From: an uncultured Phycisphaerales bacterium
GTDB taxonomy: Bacteria; Planctomycetota; Phycisphaerae; WQYP01
Assembly (NCBI GenBank): GCA_903845195.1
Contig: CAIMWO010000090.1
Location: 62,001-126,000 of the forward strand
Direction of reading: 5' to 3'
Length of the DNA: 64,000 bases
The notes under the pieces were generated by a model. That model made no database searches, had not been told where the DNA came from, and was given only the letters and a program-made list of their open reading frames with translations. Made by a program: the position numbers and the translations under genes. Positions 32,929-42,324 of the stretch are shown in pieces; the stretch's first letter is position 1; the number at the start of each line of letters is the position of its first letter.

Positions 32929-34224
32929 ATGCCCAAGGGTTCAATTGGCGTTGCGGTAGTGGGTTGCGGGATTATCGGCTCTGCTGTGTCGGAGGCCCTG
33001 CGAAACGAAACGGCGTTGTTCAAGCAGCGGGCCGGCGTAACGCTGCAACTCCGCCATGTGATCGAGCGTGACAAGGATCGCGCCCGCCAGGCCGCCATCC
33101 CTGAAAAACTGATCTCCGATGACTTCAGCATCGCCTTGAAAGACCCACAAACGCACGTCATTGTGGAACTCATCGGGGGACTTGAGCCGGCTCGCACCTT
33201 CGTGCTCCAGGCGCTCAAGGCTGGCAAGCACGTCGTGACGGCCAACAAGTACCTGCTGGCGACCCACGGCAAGGAAATCCTCGCCGCCGCGAAAAAGGCC
33301 GGCACCTGCGTGCAGTTCGAAGCGTCCTGTGGCGGTGCGATCCCGATCATCGCCGCCCTGACCGAAAGTCTGCTGGCCAATGACATCAGCCGGGTGGTGG
33401 GCATCGTCAACGGCACGTGCAACTACATCCTGACCCAGATGACGCAGAACGGCCAGAGCTACGAAGCCGCCCTCAAAGGGGCGCAGGACGCCGGCTATGC
33501 CGAGCGCGATCCGACATTCGACGTCAACGGCACCGACTCGGCCCACAAACTCGCCATCCTCAGCAGCCTGGCCTTCGGCGCGGAAGTCCCGTTCGACAAG
33601 ATCGAAGTCTCGGGCATCGACAAGCTGTCGGATGTCGATCTGAAATACGCCCGCGATCTCGGCTACGTCTGCAAGCTGCTGGCCATCGGCGAAAAGACGG
33701 AAGGCGGCCTGAGCCTGCGCGTCCACCCGACTTTCGTCAGTGTCGATCAGATGCTTGCCAACGTCCACGGTTCATTCAACGCCATCAGCGTCTATGGACA
33801 CGCGGCGGGCCAGACCCTGTACTACGGCCGCGGCGCCGGCGGCAAGCCCACCAGCAGCGCCGTCATTTCGGACATCCTGGAGATCGCCCTGGGCACGGCC
33901 CAACTGCTCTTTGCCAACCTGCCGATTCTGACCGACAAGAAGAAATTGAACTTTCTTCCCAGCAGCCAGATCATCTCGCGAAACTACCTCCGCGTGACGG
34001 CTCTGGACGTCCCCGGCGTCCTGGCGCACATCACGAATATCCTCAGCAAGCACGGCATCTCGCTGGCGGCGATCAACCAGCCCGAGAGCAAGGTCGGCCA
34101 TTCCGTCCCCATCGTGATCACCACCCACGAAGCCAAGGACGGTGCGGTGCTCAAGGCGATCAAGGAGATCGACCAACTGAAAACGATCACCGCCCCTACC
34201 GTCCGTATCCGCGTCCTTCAGTAG
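32929..34224 (+). CDS. hom: Homoserine dehydrogenase
   Basis: Reduces aspartate semialdehyde to homoserine for threonine and methionine synthesis. The NAD(P)-binding loop VAVVGCGIIGSAV is at the N-terminus. Catalytic-domain signatures are HVVTANKYLLA, FEASCGGAIPII, NGTCNYILTQM, GYAERDPTFDVNGTDSAHKLAIL. A C-terminal ACT domain (LDVPGVLAHITNILSKHGISLAAINQPE) should give feedback control, usually by threonine. Length is 431 residues from ATG 32929, which has GGAG 8 bases upstream; the in-frame start at 32824 is not supported. It is followed 55 bases later by an ApgM-type gene. Confidence 0.96.
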   Translation: MPKGSIGVAVVGCGIIGSAVSEALRNETALFKQRAGVTLQLRHVIERDKDRARQAAIPEKLISDDFSIALKDPQTHVIVELIGGLEPARTFVLQALKAGKHVVTANKYLLATHGKEILAAAKKAGTCVQFEASCGGAIPIIAALTESLLANDISRVVGIVNGTCNYILTQMTQNGQSYEAALKGAQDAGYAERDPTFDVNGTDSAHKLAILSSLAFGAEVPFDKIEVSGIDKLSDVDLKYARDLGYVCKLLAIGEKTEGGLSLRVHPTFVSVDQMLANVHGSFNAISVYGHAAGQTLYYGRGAGGKPTSSAVISDILEIALGTAQLLFANLPILTDKKKLNFLPSSQIISRNYLRVTALDVPGVLAHITNILSKHGISLAAINQPESKVGHSVPIVITTHEAKDGAVLKAIKEIDQLKTITAPTVRIRVLQ

Positions 34225-34279
34225 ATTAAGCACCCAAAGCTCGAAAACTCGCAAAAATCAAACAACGGAAGAAAAAGAA

Positions 34280-35503
34280 ATGAAATACGCCCTAATCATC
34301 CCGGACGGCGCCGCTGATACCCCTATCGATGACCTCAAGGGCAAGACGCCCCTTGAAGTCGCAAAAAAGCCCAACATGGATTGGGTGGCCAAGAACGGCA
34401 AGCTCGGAACGGTCCGCACCACACCGCCCGGGTACTCCGCGGGCTCCGATGTCTGCACGCTTTGTCTGCTGGGATATGAACCGGCCAAGTACCATCCCGG
34501 CCGCGCGCCCCTCGAAGCTGCTGCTATGGGGCTTCAACTTGATGCGGAGCAGGATTGGGTCTTCCGCTGCAACCTCGTCACCATCATCGACGGCGTCATG
34601 ATGGATCACTCCGCCGGCCACATCGGCGATAAGGAAGCACGCATCCTCCTCGATGAAGTCCGCAAAGTGCTCGCCCCCGATCCCGGCACCACGCCGCTGA
34701 CCTTCTATCCTGGCGTCAGCTACCGCCACCTGATGACCTACCGCGGCGGCGATTTCACCGGGCTCAAATGCACCCCGCCTCACGACATCCCCGAGCAACC
34801 CATCAAGGGACACATGCCCAAGGGCAAGGGTTCTGAAATCCTCACCGCGCTGATCAACAAGAGCCACGAGGTGCTCAAAAATCATGAGATCAATCTGACC
34901 CGCCATGATCTCGGCGAAAACCCGGCCACCCACATCTGGCTCTGGGGTCAGGGCAAGGCCGCCAATGTGCCGCCGTTCAAGGAACGCTTCGGCAAACAGG
35001 GCGCGATGATCACCGCTGTTGATTTGCTCCGCGGCATCGCGAACCTTCTCGGCTGGCAAAACCTCGATTGCCCCGGCATCACCAGCTATCACGACACCGA
35101 TTACGCCATGCAGGGAAAAGTCACCTGCGATGCGCTCGACAATTACGACATCGTCTGCTGCCACGTTGAGGCGCCGGACGAAGCCTCGCATGCCGCCAAC
35201 TACAACGAAAAAATCGCCTCCATTGAGGCGATCGATACGCATGTGGTCGGCCCGGTGCTTAAGAAGCTACAGACCTATCCGGAATGGCGAATGCTGATCA
35301 TGCCGGACCATGCCACGCAGTGCATGACACGGAAGCACTACGATGAGCCGGTTCCGTTCGCAATCGCGGGCACCGCCATGCCGCCCCGGCAAGACAAGGC
35401 TCTTCCCTATACCGAATCCGCCGCCCGGCAGAGTGATCTGCACATCCAGCAAGGCTTCGACCTGATGGAATATTTTCTTTACGGCAATCAGAAGAAGTGG
35501 TAA
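34280..35503 (+). CDS. ApgM-family cofactor-independent phosphoglycerate mutase; possible homoserine kinase analogue
   Basis: A metalloenzyme of the alkaline-phosphatase superfamily. Signatures are the N-terminal LIIPDGAADTP, GSDVCTLCLLGYEP with the phospho-acceptor Ser of the family, HVEAPDEASHAANYNEKIASIEAID, and LIMPDHATQ; metal ligands are visible in DGAAD, HVEAPDEASH and PDHAT. 407 residues is normal for the archaeal-type ApgM family. Members next to threonine-pathway genes have been proposed to act as functional analogues of homoserine kinase. Location directly after hom, with no thrB in view, makes that reading attractive, but glycolytic mutase activity is equally possible by sequence. 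Confidence 0.85.
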   Translation: MKYALIIPDGAADTPIDDLKGKTPLEVAKKPNMDWVAKNGKLGTVRTTPPGYSAGSDVCTLCLLGYEPAKYHPGRAPLEAAAMGLQLDAEQDWVFRCNLVTIIDGVMMDHSAGHIGDKEARILLDEVRKVLAPDPGTTPLTFYPGVSYRHLMTYRGGDFTGLKCTPPHDIPEQPIKGHMPKGKGSEILTALINKSHEVLKNHEINLTRHDLGENPATHIWLWGQGKAANVPPFKERFGKQGAMITAVDLLRGIANLLGWQNLDCPGITSYHDTDYAMQGKVTCDALDNYDIVCCHVEAPDEASHAANYNEKIASIEAIDTHVVGPVLKKLQTYPEWRMLIMPDHATQCMTRKHYDEPVPFAIAGTAMPPRQDKALPYTESAARQSDLHIQQGFDLMEYFLYGNQKKW

Positions 35504-35613
35504 ACGTTGCTACTATCGTAGATGCTTCCTCCGTGATCGTTAGGCGGAAGTGACGGCATTTACGTTTTGACACCGTCGGTTCACCGAATGTCCCTTGCCC
35601 GGAGGAGACGCTC

Positions 35614-37014
35614 ATGGTGGAACCAGTGGGGCTGCCTGTACATCCGTACGATCCGTTCGTGCCGACGCAAAATGATCCCTTTGACAACCGTTGGTTGGGG
35701 CATCTGCTCCGCCGCACCGCGTTCGGACTCACCGCCGAGCGCATGGACCGCTTTGCCGGCAAGTCGCCCAGCGAGGTTCTCGATTGGCTCTTCGCCTACG
35801 ACCCCAACGACGATCCGATGAATCCGTTGCTCGACCAGCTCGAAGGGTTCATGTCCCCGTTCACCAAGCCGGATGCCGCCCAGCAATGGTGGGTCTATCG
35901 CATGCTCCGCTCGCCGCGGCCTATGCAGGAACGCATCGCCCTTTTCTGGCACAACCATTTCGCCACCAGCCTCGGAAAGATCGACAACCCGATGCACATG
36001 CATCGGCAGATCGAGTTGTTCCGCCGACTGGGACTGGCCAACTTCCGCGATCTGCTCGTGGCCGTCGGACGCGATCCGGCCATGCTCATCTGGCTCGACG
36101 GACAATTCAACCGCAAGGGCAAACCCAACGAAAACTATGCCCGCGAACTGATGGAGCTTTTCTCCCTCGGCATCGGCAACTACAGCGAACAGGATGTCAA
36201 AGAAGTCGCCCGCGCCAGCACCGGCTGGAGCATCCGCGCCGATGCGGGGAAGCTCGATCCCAAGCTTTTCGATGATGGCGAGAAGGAAATTTTCGGCAAT
36301 CGCGGCAAGTTCGGTTCTGACGAGGTGGTGGATTTGATCCTCGCCCGGCCCGAATCCGCAAAACACATCAGCCGCAAAATGCTTCGCGAATTCGTACATC
36401 CCGCACCGGGGGATGAGGTCATCGCCCACTATGTCCAGCGTCTCATCGACAGCAAATGGGAAATCAAACCCGTGCTCCGCGAAATGCTGCAGAGTCGCAT
36501 GTTTTTCAGCGCCTGGGCGTATCGCAGCAAGATCAAGGGGCCATGCGAGCTGGTGATCTCCGCGGACCTTGCCATGTCTGCAATGGGCGGCAAGCCGAGT
36601 GTGGAGAACTCGCTCAAATCCATGACCACCATGGGGCAGCCCATCATGTATCCGCCCAGCGTGAAAGGTTGGGACGGCGAAGAGGCCTGGATCAACGCCA
36701 ATACCCTGCTGATGCGTTACAACTTCGGCATGGCCATGGCCCACCAGCATGGCAAAGAGTTCACCCGCAGGAACGATGTGCGGGGATTCCTCGACCAACG
36801 AAAGATCACAACCTCCGAGCAGATCGTCGCTCATTTCTCGGCCGTGCTGCTCGACGGGCAAATCACTTCCGAAGAGCGCGAAAAGTTTATCGCGTTCCTC
36901 AACCGCGACGCCCACGGCAAGCCCGCCGCGTTCGTGTTTAACGCCGCCGCGGACACCTCCATTCGCAACCTGATTCATCTCATGATGGCCACGCCCGAAT
37001 ACCAGTTGTGCTGA
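35614..37014 (+). CDS. DUF1800 family protein
   Basis: A 466-residue helical protein of unknown function. DUF1800 features are NRWLGHLLRRTAFG at the start, then ERIALFWHNHFATS, QFNRKGKPNENYARELMELFSLGIGNYSEQDVKEVARASTGW, and the C-terminal AADTSIRNLIHLMMATPEYQL. GGAGGAG at 35601-35607 supports ATG 35614. It is followed by a DUF1501 gene; this pair is commonly co-encoded and is thought to act outside the cytoplasm, though this protein has no obvious signal peptide. Confidence 0.93.
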   Translation: MVEPVGLPVHPYDPFVPTQNDPFDNRWLGHLLRRTAFGLTAERMDRFAGKSPSEVLDWLFAYDPNDDPMNPLLDQLEGFMSPFTKPDAAQQWWVYRMLRSPRPMQERIALFWHNHFATSLGKIDNPMHMHRQIELFRRLGLANFRDLLVAVGRDPAMLIWLDGQFNRKGKPNENYARELMELFSLGIGNYSEQDVKEVARASTGWSIRADAGKLDPKLFDDGEKEIFGNRGKFGSDEVVDLILARPESAKHISRKMLREFVHPAPGDEVIAHYVQRLIDSKWEIKPVLREMLQSRMFFSAWAYRSKIKGPCELVISADLAMSAMGGKPSVENSLKSMTTMGQPIMYPPSVKGWDGEEAWINANTLLMRYNFGMAMAHQHGKEFTRRNDVRGFLDQRKITTSEQIVAHFSAVLLDGQITSEEREKFIAFLNRDAHGKPAAFVFNAAADTSIRNLIHLMMATPEYQLC

Positions 37015-37049
37015 TCGTGCCACGTTCTGCCATGCACAAGGAGCCTGGG

Positions 37050-38288
37050 ATGCAAACGACCCGTCGAGACTTGCTGAAAGTCGGCCTGCAGGGACTCTCC
37101 GTCGTAAGCCTGGCCGGATCCATGCCTGCGTTCCTACAGCGCTTCGCCTTCGCCGAGAACGCCGGCAATGCCGATGTCTCCAATGACAACGTGCTGGTCG
37201 TCGTGCAACTCTCCGGCGGGAACGACGGGCTCAACACCGTCGTACCCCTGGGCAACGACGCCTATTTCAAGGCCCGGCCCAAGATCGCCATCAAAGACCG
37301 CCTGCTGAAACTCGACGATCAACTGGCCCTGAATCCCGGCATGACCGGCTTCAAACAACTCTTCGACGACGGCAAACTCGCCATCGTCAACGGCTGCGGC
37401 TACCCCCAGCCCAACCGCTCCCACTTCCGCTCCATGGAAATCTGGCACACCGCCAACCCGAAAAAATTCGAACCCTGCGGCTGGCTCGGCCACTATCTCG
37501 ACCATTGCCTGAAGGGCACCAATTCGCCCATCGTGGCGGCCAACATCGGCAGCGAGCTGCCCCAGGCCCTCGTAGCCGATGGCGCCCCCGTCCCCTCCAT
37601 CAGTTCGCTGGAGGATTTCCGCCTGCGTATCGACGGGGCCAATCCGCTCGATGCGAAACTGACCGACGAATTCATCCGCGAGATTAACGCTGCTAGAGCG
37701 GAGTCTCCCGCCCTCCAATACCTCTCGCGCCAGGCCACGAATGCCATCATCTCGGCCGACAAAATCCGCAAACTCTCCGCCGGCTACAAGCCCGATGCCG
37801 TCTACCCCTACGGTGGCCTCGGGCCGTCGCTGAAACTCATCGCCCAGATGATCCACGCCAACTTCGGCACGCGTTTGTTCTATTGCCAGATCGGCGGCTT
37901 CGATACCCATGCCAACCAGGTCGCCGGCCACGAATCCCTGCTCGGCCATGTCGCGACCAGTCTCGCCGCCTTTATGAAGGACCTGGGCGCCAAGGGGCTC
38001 GACAGTAAAGTGACCGCCATGTGCTTTTCGGAATTCGGGCGGCGCGTCAACCAGAATGATTCCAACGGCACCGACCACGGCGCCGCGGCGCCCATGTTCG
38101 TTCTCGGCGGCAAAGTGAAGGCCGGCCTCTACGGCACGTACCCGTCACTCACTCAGTTGGACGACGGCGACCTGAAATACACAGTCGACTTCCGCCAGAT
38201 CTACGCCACCATCCTCGACAAATGGCTCAACGCTGACGCCGAGAAAGTTCTCAACGGCAAGTTCACCGGACTGCCACTCTACGGATGA
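37050..38288 (+). CDS. DUF1501 family protein with Tat signal
   Basis: A 412-residue protein of the DUF1501 family (alkaline phosphatase-like superfamily), exported by the Tat system. The leader is TRRDLLKVGLQGLSVVSLAG, a twin-arginine signal with hydrophobic stretch and an AFA-E cleavage region. Core motifs are VVVQLSGGNDGLNTVVPL, NGCGYPQPNRSHFRSMEIWHTA, QIGGFDTHANQ, CFSEFGRRVNQNDSNGTDHGAAAPMFVLGGKV. AAGGAG at 37038-37043 supports ATG 37050. Translation is probably linked to the DUF1800 gene, whose stop is 35 bases upstream. Precise function unknown. Confidence 0.94.
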   Translation: MQTTRRDLLKVGLQGLSVVSLAGSMPAFLQRFAFAENAGNADVSNDNVLVVVQLSGGNDGLNTVVPLGNDAYFKARPKIAIKDRLLKLDDQLALNPGMTGFKQLFDDGKLAIVNGCGYPQPNRSHFRSMEIWHTANPKKFEPCGWLGHYLDHCLKGTNSPIVAANIGSELPQALVADGAPVPSISSLEDFRLRIDGANPLDAKLTDEFIREINAARAESPALQYLSRQATNAIISADKIRKLSAGYKPDAVYPYGGLGPSLKLIAQMIHANFGTRLFYCQIGGFDTHANQVAGHESLLGHVATSLAAFMKDLGAKGLDSKVTAMCFSEFGRRVNQNDSNGTDHGAAAPMFVLGGKVKAGLYGTYPSLTQLDDGDLKYTVDFRQIYATILDKWLNADAEKVLNGKFTGLPLYG

Positions 38289-38293
38289 CGCCA

Positions 38294-39952
38294 TCAATAC
38301 GAAACGCTGTGCAATGACACATCCATTCGTACGCCCTTCTCGGTCGTGCCAGCGCGGATCTCCAGCGGCTCACCGGCTTTCACCTCGCACTCCCCCACCG
38401 CCCAGCTCAGGGCGCTCCAGATCACCTTGTCGTAATTGATGCGTACAGGAATCTCTGCACCGGTCGAAGCGTTTCGCACCGCGAGAGTCAGGACTTTTCC
38501 CAGCGAAGTGCCTGTGGGACCCTTGCCGCCGTTGATACGTTTGGGCACGAAGACGTTGCGTGACCAGTGCGTCTGCCGCATGACGATGCGCAGGGTTCCG
38601 GTAAACGACGGCGTCAGGGTGGTCGAGGTGGCGAGGTCGGTTTGTTTGAACGTGGCCGCAACCGGCGCGATGGCTTTCACAATCCGCACATCCGGTTCGA
38701 GACCGAGATCACACGCGGCGTCGGCAAATCCGCCAACGCCCAGTAACACCATCTGTTCCGGTCCCAGCTTCACCTTACCGCCGCGAAGTTCCGGCAGCCG
38801 CTCATCGGCAAACAGAATTCGAGCGCCGGCAGGCACCGCGATCTCAACGAATTCCTGCGTGGGATTCACCCATGTCAGCAGCGTGCCGCGTTCATCCCAT
38901 GCCTCATATCCGTAGGGCACGAAGTCGCCGGGCATTCCGCCCAGCAGGCGAATGGATTGCCGTTGAATCGCCGGCCAGAAGAAGGACTGCGCTTTGGCGG
39001 CCCAGCGTCCCTCCTCATCCGTGAGCAGGTCGAGATTCCCGTAGTAGGTGTTGCAGTTGCCGCCGCGCGCCAGCGACAGCAGCAGCATTGCCTTCCACGC
39101 CTCCTTGCCGCGGCAGTAGCAGGTGAGCGTCGTGCCTATCATGAAGCCAGCATTGTCGATGCGCGCCAGCGGATAACCGTTGAATTCGTACACCCGCACC
39201 ATGTGATCGGTGTAGATATCCTTGGACCGCCAGAAATTCATCGCGGGCACATCGGCCGGGCGCGGATCGCCGCAGTAGAGCGAATCGAAAATATCGAGCC
39301 ACTCGGTACTGATCGCCTTGCACAGCGGCACGCCGGTGCCGCTCTGAATGTCGCACTGTTCATAGCCGTTGTAGCCGATGTGCAGGCAGTCCGGGTGGCT
39401 GCGGCGGAACTCCAGCATCGCCGTGCGAAAGGCCGAAATGTTGGCCGCGCGAATTTCCTCCGGCAGCAGCGATCGCCGCATCGCGGGCGTCGCGGCGTCG
39501 AGCGCCGCGAAATCCCACTTGTACATCCGCACCCCGCGGCGATACCACATATCCAGCGTGGCAAAGAGATGCTCGCGGTAACCGCCCTCAGCGAACGTCA
39601 GGCGTCCCGAGGTCGGATCGAGCGAAGACTGCCACTCCGGCAGAACATCGATGTTGCACCAGGTCGAGTTCGTCGCCAGCCACAGCCCCGGCTTGATGCC
39701 TTCCTCCGCGCAGCGGCTCAGCCAGCGGTCCGGCCCATCCGGCCAGTGCGGCTTGCGAAAGGTGCGGTAGCCGCCGTCGCGTGCATACCAGAAGGCGTCC
39801 ATCATGTAATAATCCAGGCGGGCACCGAGCTTTCGCAGCCGGATCATGTGCTCCAACTGCGTCATGGCAATCTCTTCGGTGAGCTCAACTCTATCGGAGA
39901 GCTCATCGTAAGCGGACCAGTTAATGTAGATTCCCACCGGATAAGTAAGCAT
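38294..39952 (-). CDS. Putative alpha-galactosidase-like (GH36/GH31-type) hydrolase
   Basis: A 552-residue protein without signal peptide. A TIM-barrel is suggested by KLGARLDYYMMDAFWYARDGG, then GIKPGLWLATNS, then GVRMYKWDFAALDAA with an Asp in the KWDF position used as nucleophile in GH36/GH27-type enzymes, and HIGYNGYEQCDI. Residues after about 370 look like a beta-sandwich. Substrate is unknown, and it could be a member of a family I do not recognise. It is the last of a minus-strand row that includes yraN and the mgtE-like gene, and its stop is 5 bases from the convergent DUF1501 stop. Confidence 0.6.
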   Translation of the reverse strand: MLTYPVGIYINWSAYDELSDRVELTEEIAMTQLEHMIRLRKLGARLDYYMMDAFWYARDGGYRTFRKPHWPDGPDRWLSRCAEEGIKPGLWLATNSTWCNIDVLPEWQSSLDPTSGRLTFAEGGYREHLFATLDMWYRRGVRMYKWDFAALDAATPAMRRSLLPEEIRAANISAFRTAMLEFRRSHPDCLHIGYNGYEQCDIQSGTGVPLCKAISTEWLDIFDSLYCGDPRPADVPAMNFWRSKDIYTDHMVRVYEFNGYPLARIDNAGFMIGTTLTCYCRGKEAWKAMLLLSLARGGNCNTYYGNLDLLTDEEGRWAAKAQSFFWPAIQRQSIRLLGGMPGDFVPYGYEAWDERGTLLTWVNPTQEFVEIAVPAGARILFADERLPELRGGKVKLGPEQMVLLGVGGFADAACDLGLEPDVRIVKAIAPVAATFKQTDLATSTTLTPSFTGTLRIVMRQTHWSRNVFVPKRINGGKGPTGTSLGKVLTLAVRNASTGAEIPVRINYDKVIWSALSWAVGECEVKAGEPLEIRAGTTEKGVRMDVSLHSVSY

Positions 39953-39961
39953 GTGTTTCCT

Positions 39962-40363
39962 TTACCAATTTGAAAGCGCCAGCGCCGCACGGTGATGGCG
40001 AAGCGTCGGCGTTGCCGCGCCGTTCGGCCACACAATGGCCACCGCGTCGATCCGCGGCTTGAGCGTACGAATATGCCGGCTCGTCATCACATGCCGGGCC
40101 GCCCGCAGCATCGCCTGCTGCTTGTCGTGACGAATCGATCCTTCCGGCGTCAGAAACTCCTCGGAACTCCGCGACCGCACTTCCACGAAGACCAATTCGT
40201 CGCCCTCCACCGCCAGGATGTCGATCTCGCCGCCCGGACACAGAACATTCTGCGCCAAAATCTTCATCCCCTGCTTGCGAAGGTGTCGTGCCGCAAAACG
40301 TTGTCCCCTCTTGTCGAGCGATAGCGGCGGCTTGCGGAAAATCCTGAGGACTCGTTCAAACAT
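39962..40363 (-). CDS. YraN family (UPF0102) endonuclease-like protein
   Basis: A 133-residue protein of the UPF0102 family. Signatures are GQRFAARHLRKQGMKILAQNVLCPGGEIDILAVEGDELVFVEVRSRS, that is the PD-(D/E)xK-like GEIDI ... VFVEVRxR core of archaeal Holliday-resolvase-like nucleases. No activity is established for most members. It lies directly upstream of the glycoside-hydrolase-like gene (10 bases). Confidence 0.93.
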   Translation of the reverse strand: MFERVLRIFRKPPLSLDKRGQRFAARHLRKQGMKILAQNVLCPGGEIDILAVEGDELVFVEVRSRSSEEFLTPEGSIRHDKQQAMLRAARHVMTSRHIRTLKPRIDAVAIVWPNGAATPTLRHHRAALALSNW

Positions 40364-40384
40364 GGCGAGAGTGTAAAGGCGCGA

Positions 40385-41365
40385 TCAATGTTTAAGCAAG
40401 AAGAGCGTCGCTGCCGAAAGATAAACGGTCACCGTCGTGATATCGACCGCCGCCAGCGTCACCGGACCCGACGCAATCCGCGGATTCAGCTTCAGCAGGT
40501 AAATCAGCTTCGGAACGGCCCGGCCCAGCAGCCCGGCGAAGAGCATCGACACCGCCACCGATCCGCCAATCACCACCGGCACAATGAACGGCTGTTTCCA
40601 GAACAGCGAGATCCCCGCCACCAGCAGGCCGCACCCGGCACCCAGCAGCAGCGCGGTGAGCGCCTCCCGCATCAAGCCCGCCGCGGATTTTGATTTCGAT
40701 GCCGCTGCTTCAATCGCCAAGGTCATCGATTGCACCGACAGCGACTCCGCCAACGTCAATATCATGGGAATGAATAACGCCAGAATAATGAATTGCTGCA
40801 CCACCTGATCGAACAGCGCCCCCAGTCCTGCACAGGCCAATCCCCCCACAATATTGCACAACAACCACGGCAGCCTGACGCGCAAACCCTTCAGCGGAGA
40901 CCCGTGTCGAAACTCCTCCAGATGCAATCCGATGAGCTGAAAGACTTCGTTGAGCTGGCGGTTCTGCGCCAGGTCATACACTTCGTCGGTATACGTGGAC
41001 ACATCGAGAATCCCCAGGAATTTCCCCGCACGATCGACCACCGGGATCGCCAGTAACCGATGCATCGCAAACAGCTCGAGCGCATCAAAAAGCGTGTCCG
41101 ATTCCCGCAGCGTGATCAGACCCGGCGCCACGAGATCCCGAATTGCCGCCCCCGCCGGAGAGAGCAGGAGCCGGCGCGTCGGCAATACCCCGACCAGCAT
41201 GCCTTGGGCATCAATCACATAGAAATAAACAATCTGCGATTCGCCCGCCATCGGCTGCCCACGCAGTTGCGCCAGCGCCTGATCGACCGTCATGTCATCC
41301 CGCAGCGTGATCGCATTGCTGGAAAGAAATCGCGACACCGGCTTGTCATAAGGCACATCGCTCAT
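40385..41365 (-). CDS. CBS-domain MgtE-like magnesium transporter without N domain
   Basis: A 326-residue protein. A pair of CBS domains fills residues 1-130 (SRFLSSNAITLRDDMTVDQALAQL, then LVAPGLITLRESDTLFDALELFAMHRLLAIPVVD). A linker follows, then about five transmembrane helices with the family-like ALFIPMILTLAESLSVQSMTLAIEA and the C-terminal GPVTLAAVDITTVTVYL. This is the MgtE plan but without the N-terminal superhelical domain that precedes the CBS pair in full-length MgtE (about 450 residues). The consensus GNxGxQ of the pore helix reads ESLSVQ here, so magnesium transport may be altered. Confidence 0.8.
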   Translation of the reverse strand: MSDVPYDKPVSRFLSSNAITLRDDMTVDQALAQLRGQPMAGESQIVYFYVIDAQGMLVGVLPTRRLLLSPAGAAIRDLVAPGLITLRESDTLFDALELFAMHRLLAIPVVDRAGKFLGILDVSTYTDEVYDLAQNRQLNEVFQLIGLHLEEFRHGSPLKGLRVRLPWLLCNIVGGLACAGLGALFDQVVQQFIILALFIPMILTLAESLSVQSMTLAIEAAASKSKSAAGLMREALTALLLGAGCGLLVAGISLFWKQPFIVPVVIGGSVAVSMLFAGLLGRAVPKLIYLLKLNPRIASGPVTLAAVDITTVTVYLSAATLFLLKH

Positions 41366-41419
41366 GCTGCCGATTCTAGGGGAGACCTCTGTTCGATGCC
41401 ACGTCGCGGGCCCGGTCCA

Positions 41420-42262
41420 TCAAAACGGCGAAGGCGCATGCCAAACCGTTATGACCACGGCCGGAGCAAGCACACCTGCCGAAAACGCGGCGATTACCCC
41501 CAGACACCACCACTTGCGATTCTGCAATGCCGGAAGAAATCCGACGATCGCCACCAGCGGCGCCGCCGCCAGAAGCGGAAACACCACCAGCGGCACCGCC
41601 TCGTTATAGTAGACCGCTATGGCACAAAGGATCGTCAGAAGAATCGCCGAAAAACCCACCCCGCCACGCACGACCGTCTCGCTGATCCGCAGCAACCCCA
41701 GCAAAGCCGCAATCCCCATCGCGGCCGAGAAAATCGCCAGCATCTGTCCCAATCGCTGATCGATCGCATAAAGCACGACAAACGCCGACGCTGCAGCCGC
41801 CAGACAAAACGCCAGCGGCACCGCCCCGGCCGTGATGCGGCTCCGCGCCAGCGGCTTGAGGGTCAGCAGCATCAACACCTGTGTGCCGACCAGCAGTGCA
41901 AACGTGAACCAGCGATGCTCAAAGTTACTGCGGCCCACGGCGATCAAGCTGCACACGACAACCAGAAACAACCGGATCGGCCCGGCCACGAGCTTCCGCG
42001 GAAACGCAATCGCCGGCACTGATGCACCGCCGATCAGCACCGCGATGAGCAGCGGCATCTGCCAAAGCTCCGCGAAGAACTTCCGCGGCATCTCGAAGAG
42101 GAGCAGATACCCCACGACAAAGCCCGCCGCCAATGCCAGCGGCATCAGCGAAGCCTGTCGCTCCGGCGAGGCCTTGCGCGTGGCCACCGCCGCGAGCAGC
42201 GTTACCGCGGCGACACACCCCATCGCAGCCAACAATGCCAACGCAAACTTGGTGGGATCCAT
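41420..42262 (-). CDS. Hypothetical polytopic membrane protein
   Basis: A 280-residue protein of about nine hydrophobic segments with short loops. I do not recognise a family. Charged motifs in the loops include MPRKFFAELWQM and GRSNFEHRWF. It lies upstream of the mgtE-like gene on the same strand and could be co-transcribed with it. Confidence 0.6.
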   Translation of the reverse strand: MDPTKFALALLAAMGCVAAVTLLAAVATRKASPERQASLMPLALAAGFVVGYLLLFEMPRKFFAELWQMPLLIAVLIGGASVPAIAFPRKLVAGPIRLFLVVVCSLIAVGRSNFEHRWFTFALLVGTQVLMLLTLKPLARSRITAGAVPLAFCLAAAASAFVVLYAIDQRLGQMLAIFSAAMGIAALLGLLRISETVVRGGVGFSAILLTILCAIAVYYNEAVPLVVFPLLAAAPLVAIVGFLPALQNRKWWCLGVIAAFSAGVLAPAVVITVWHAPSPF

Positions 42263-42324
42263 GAATGCAGGTCCAATCTCACTCTGATCGCAAACCGGGC
42301 ATCACCAATTCGTAGCCGTACGCC

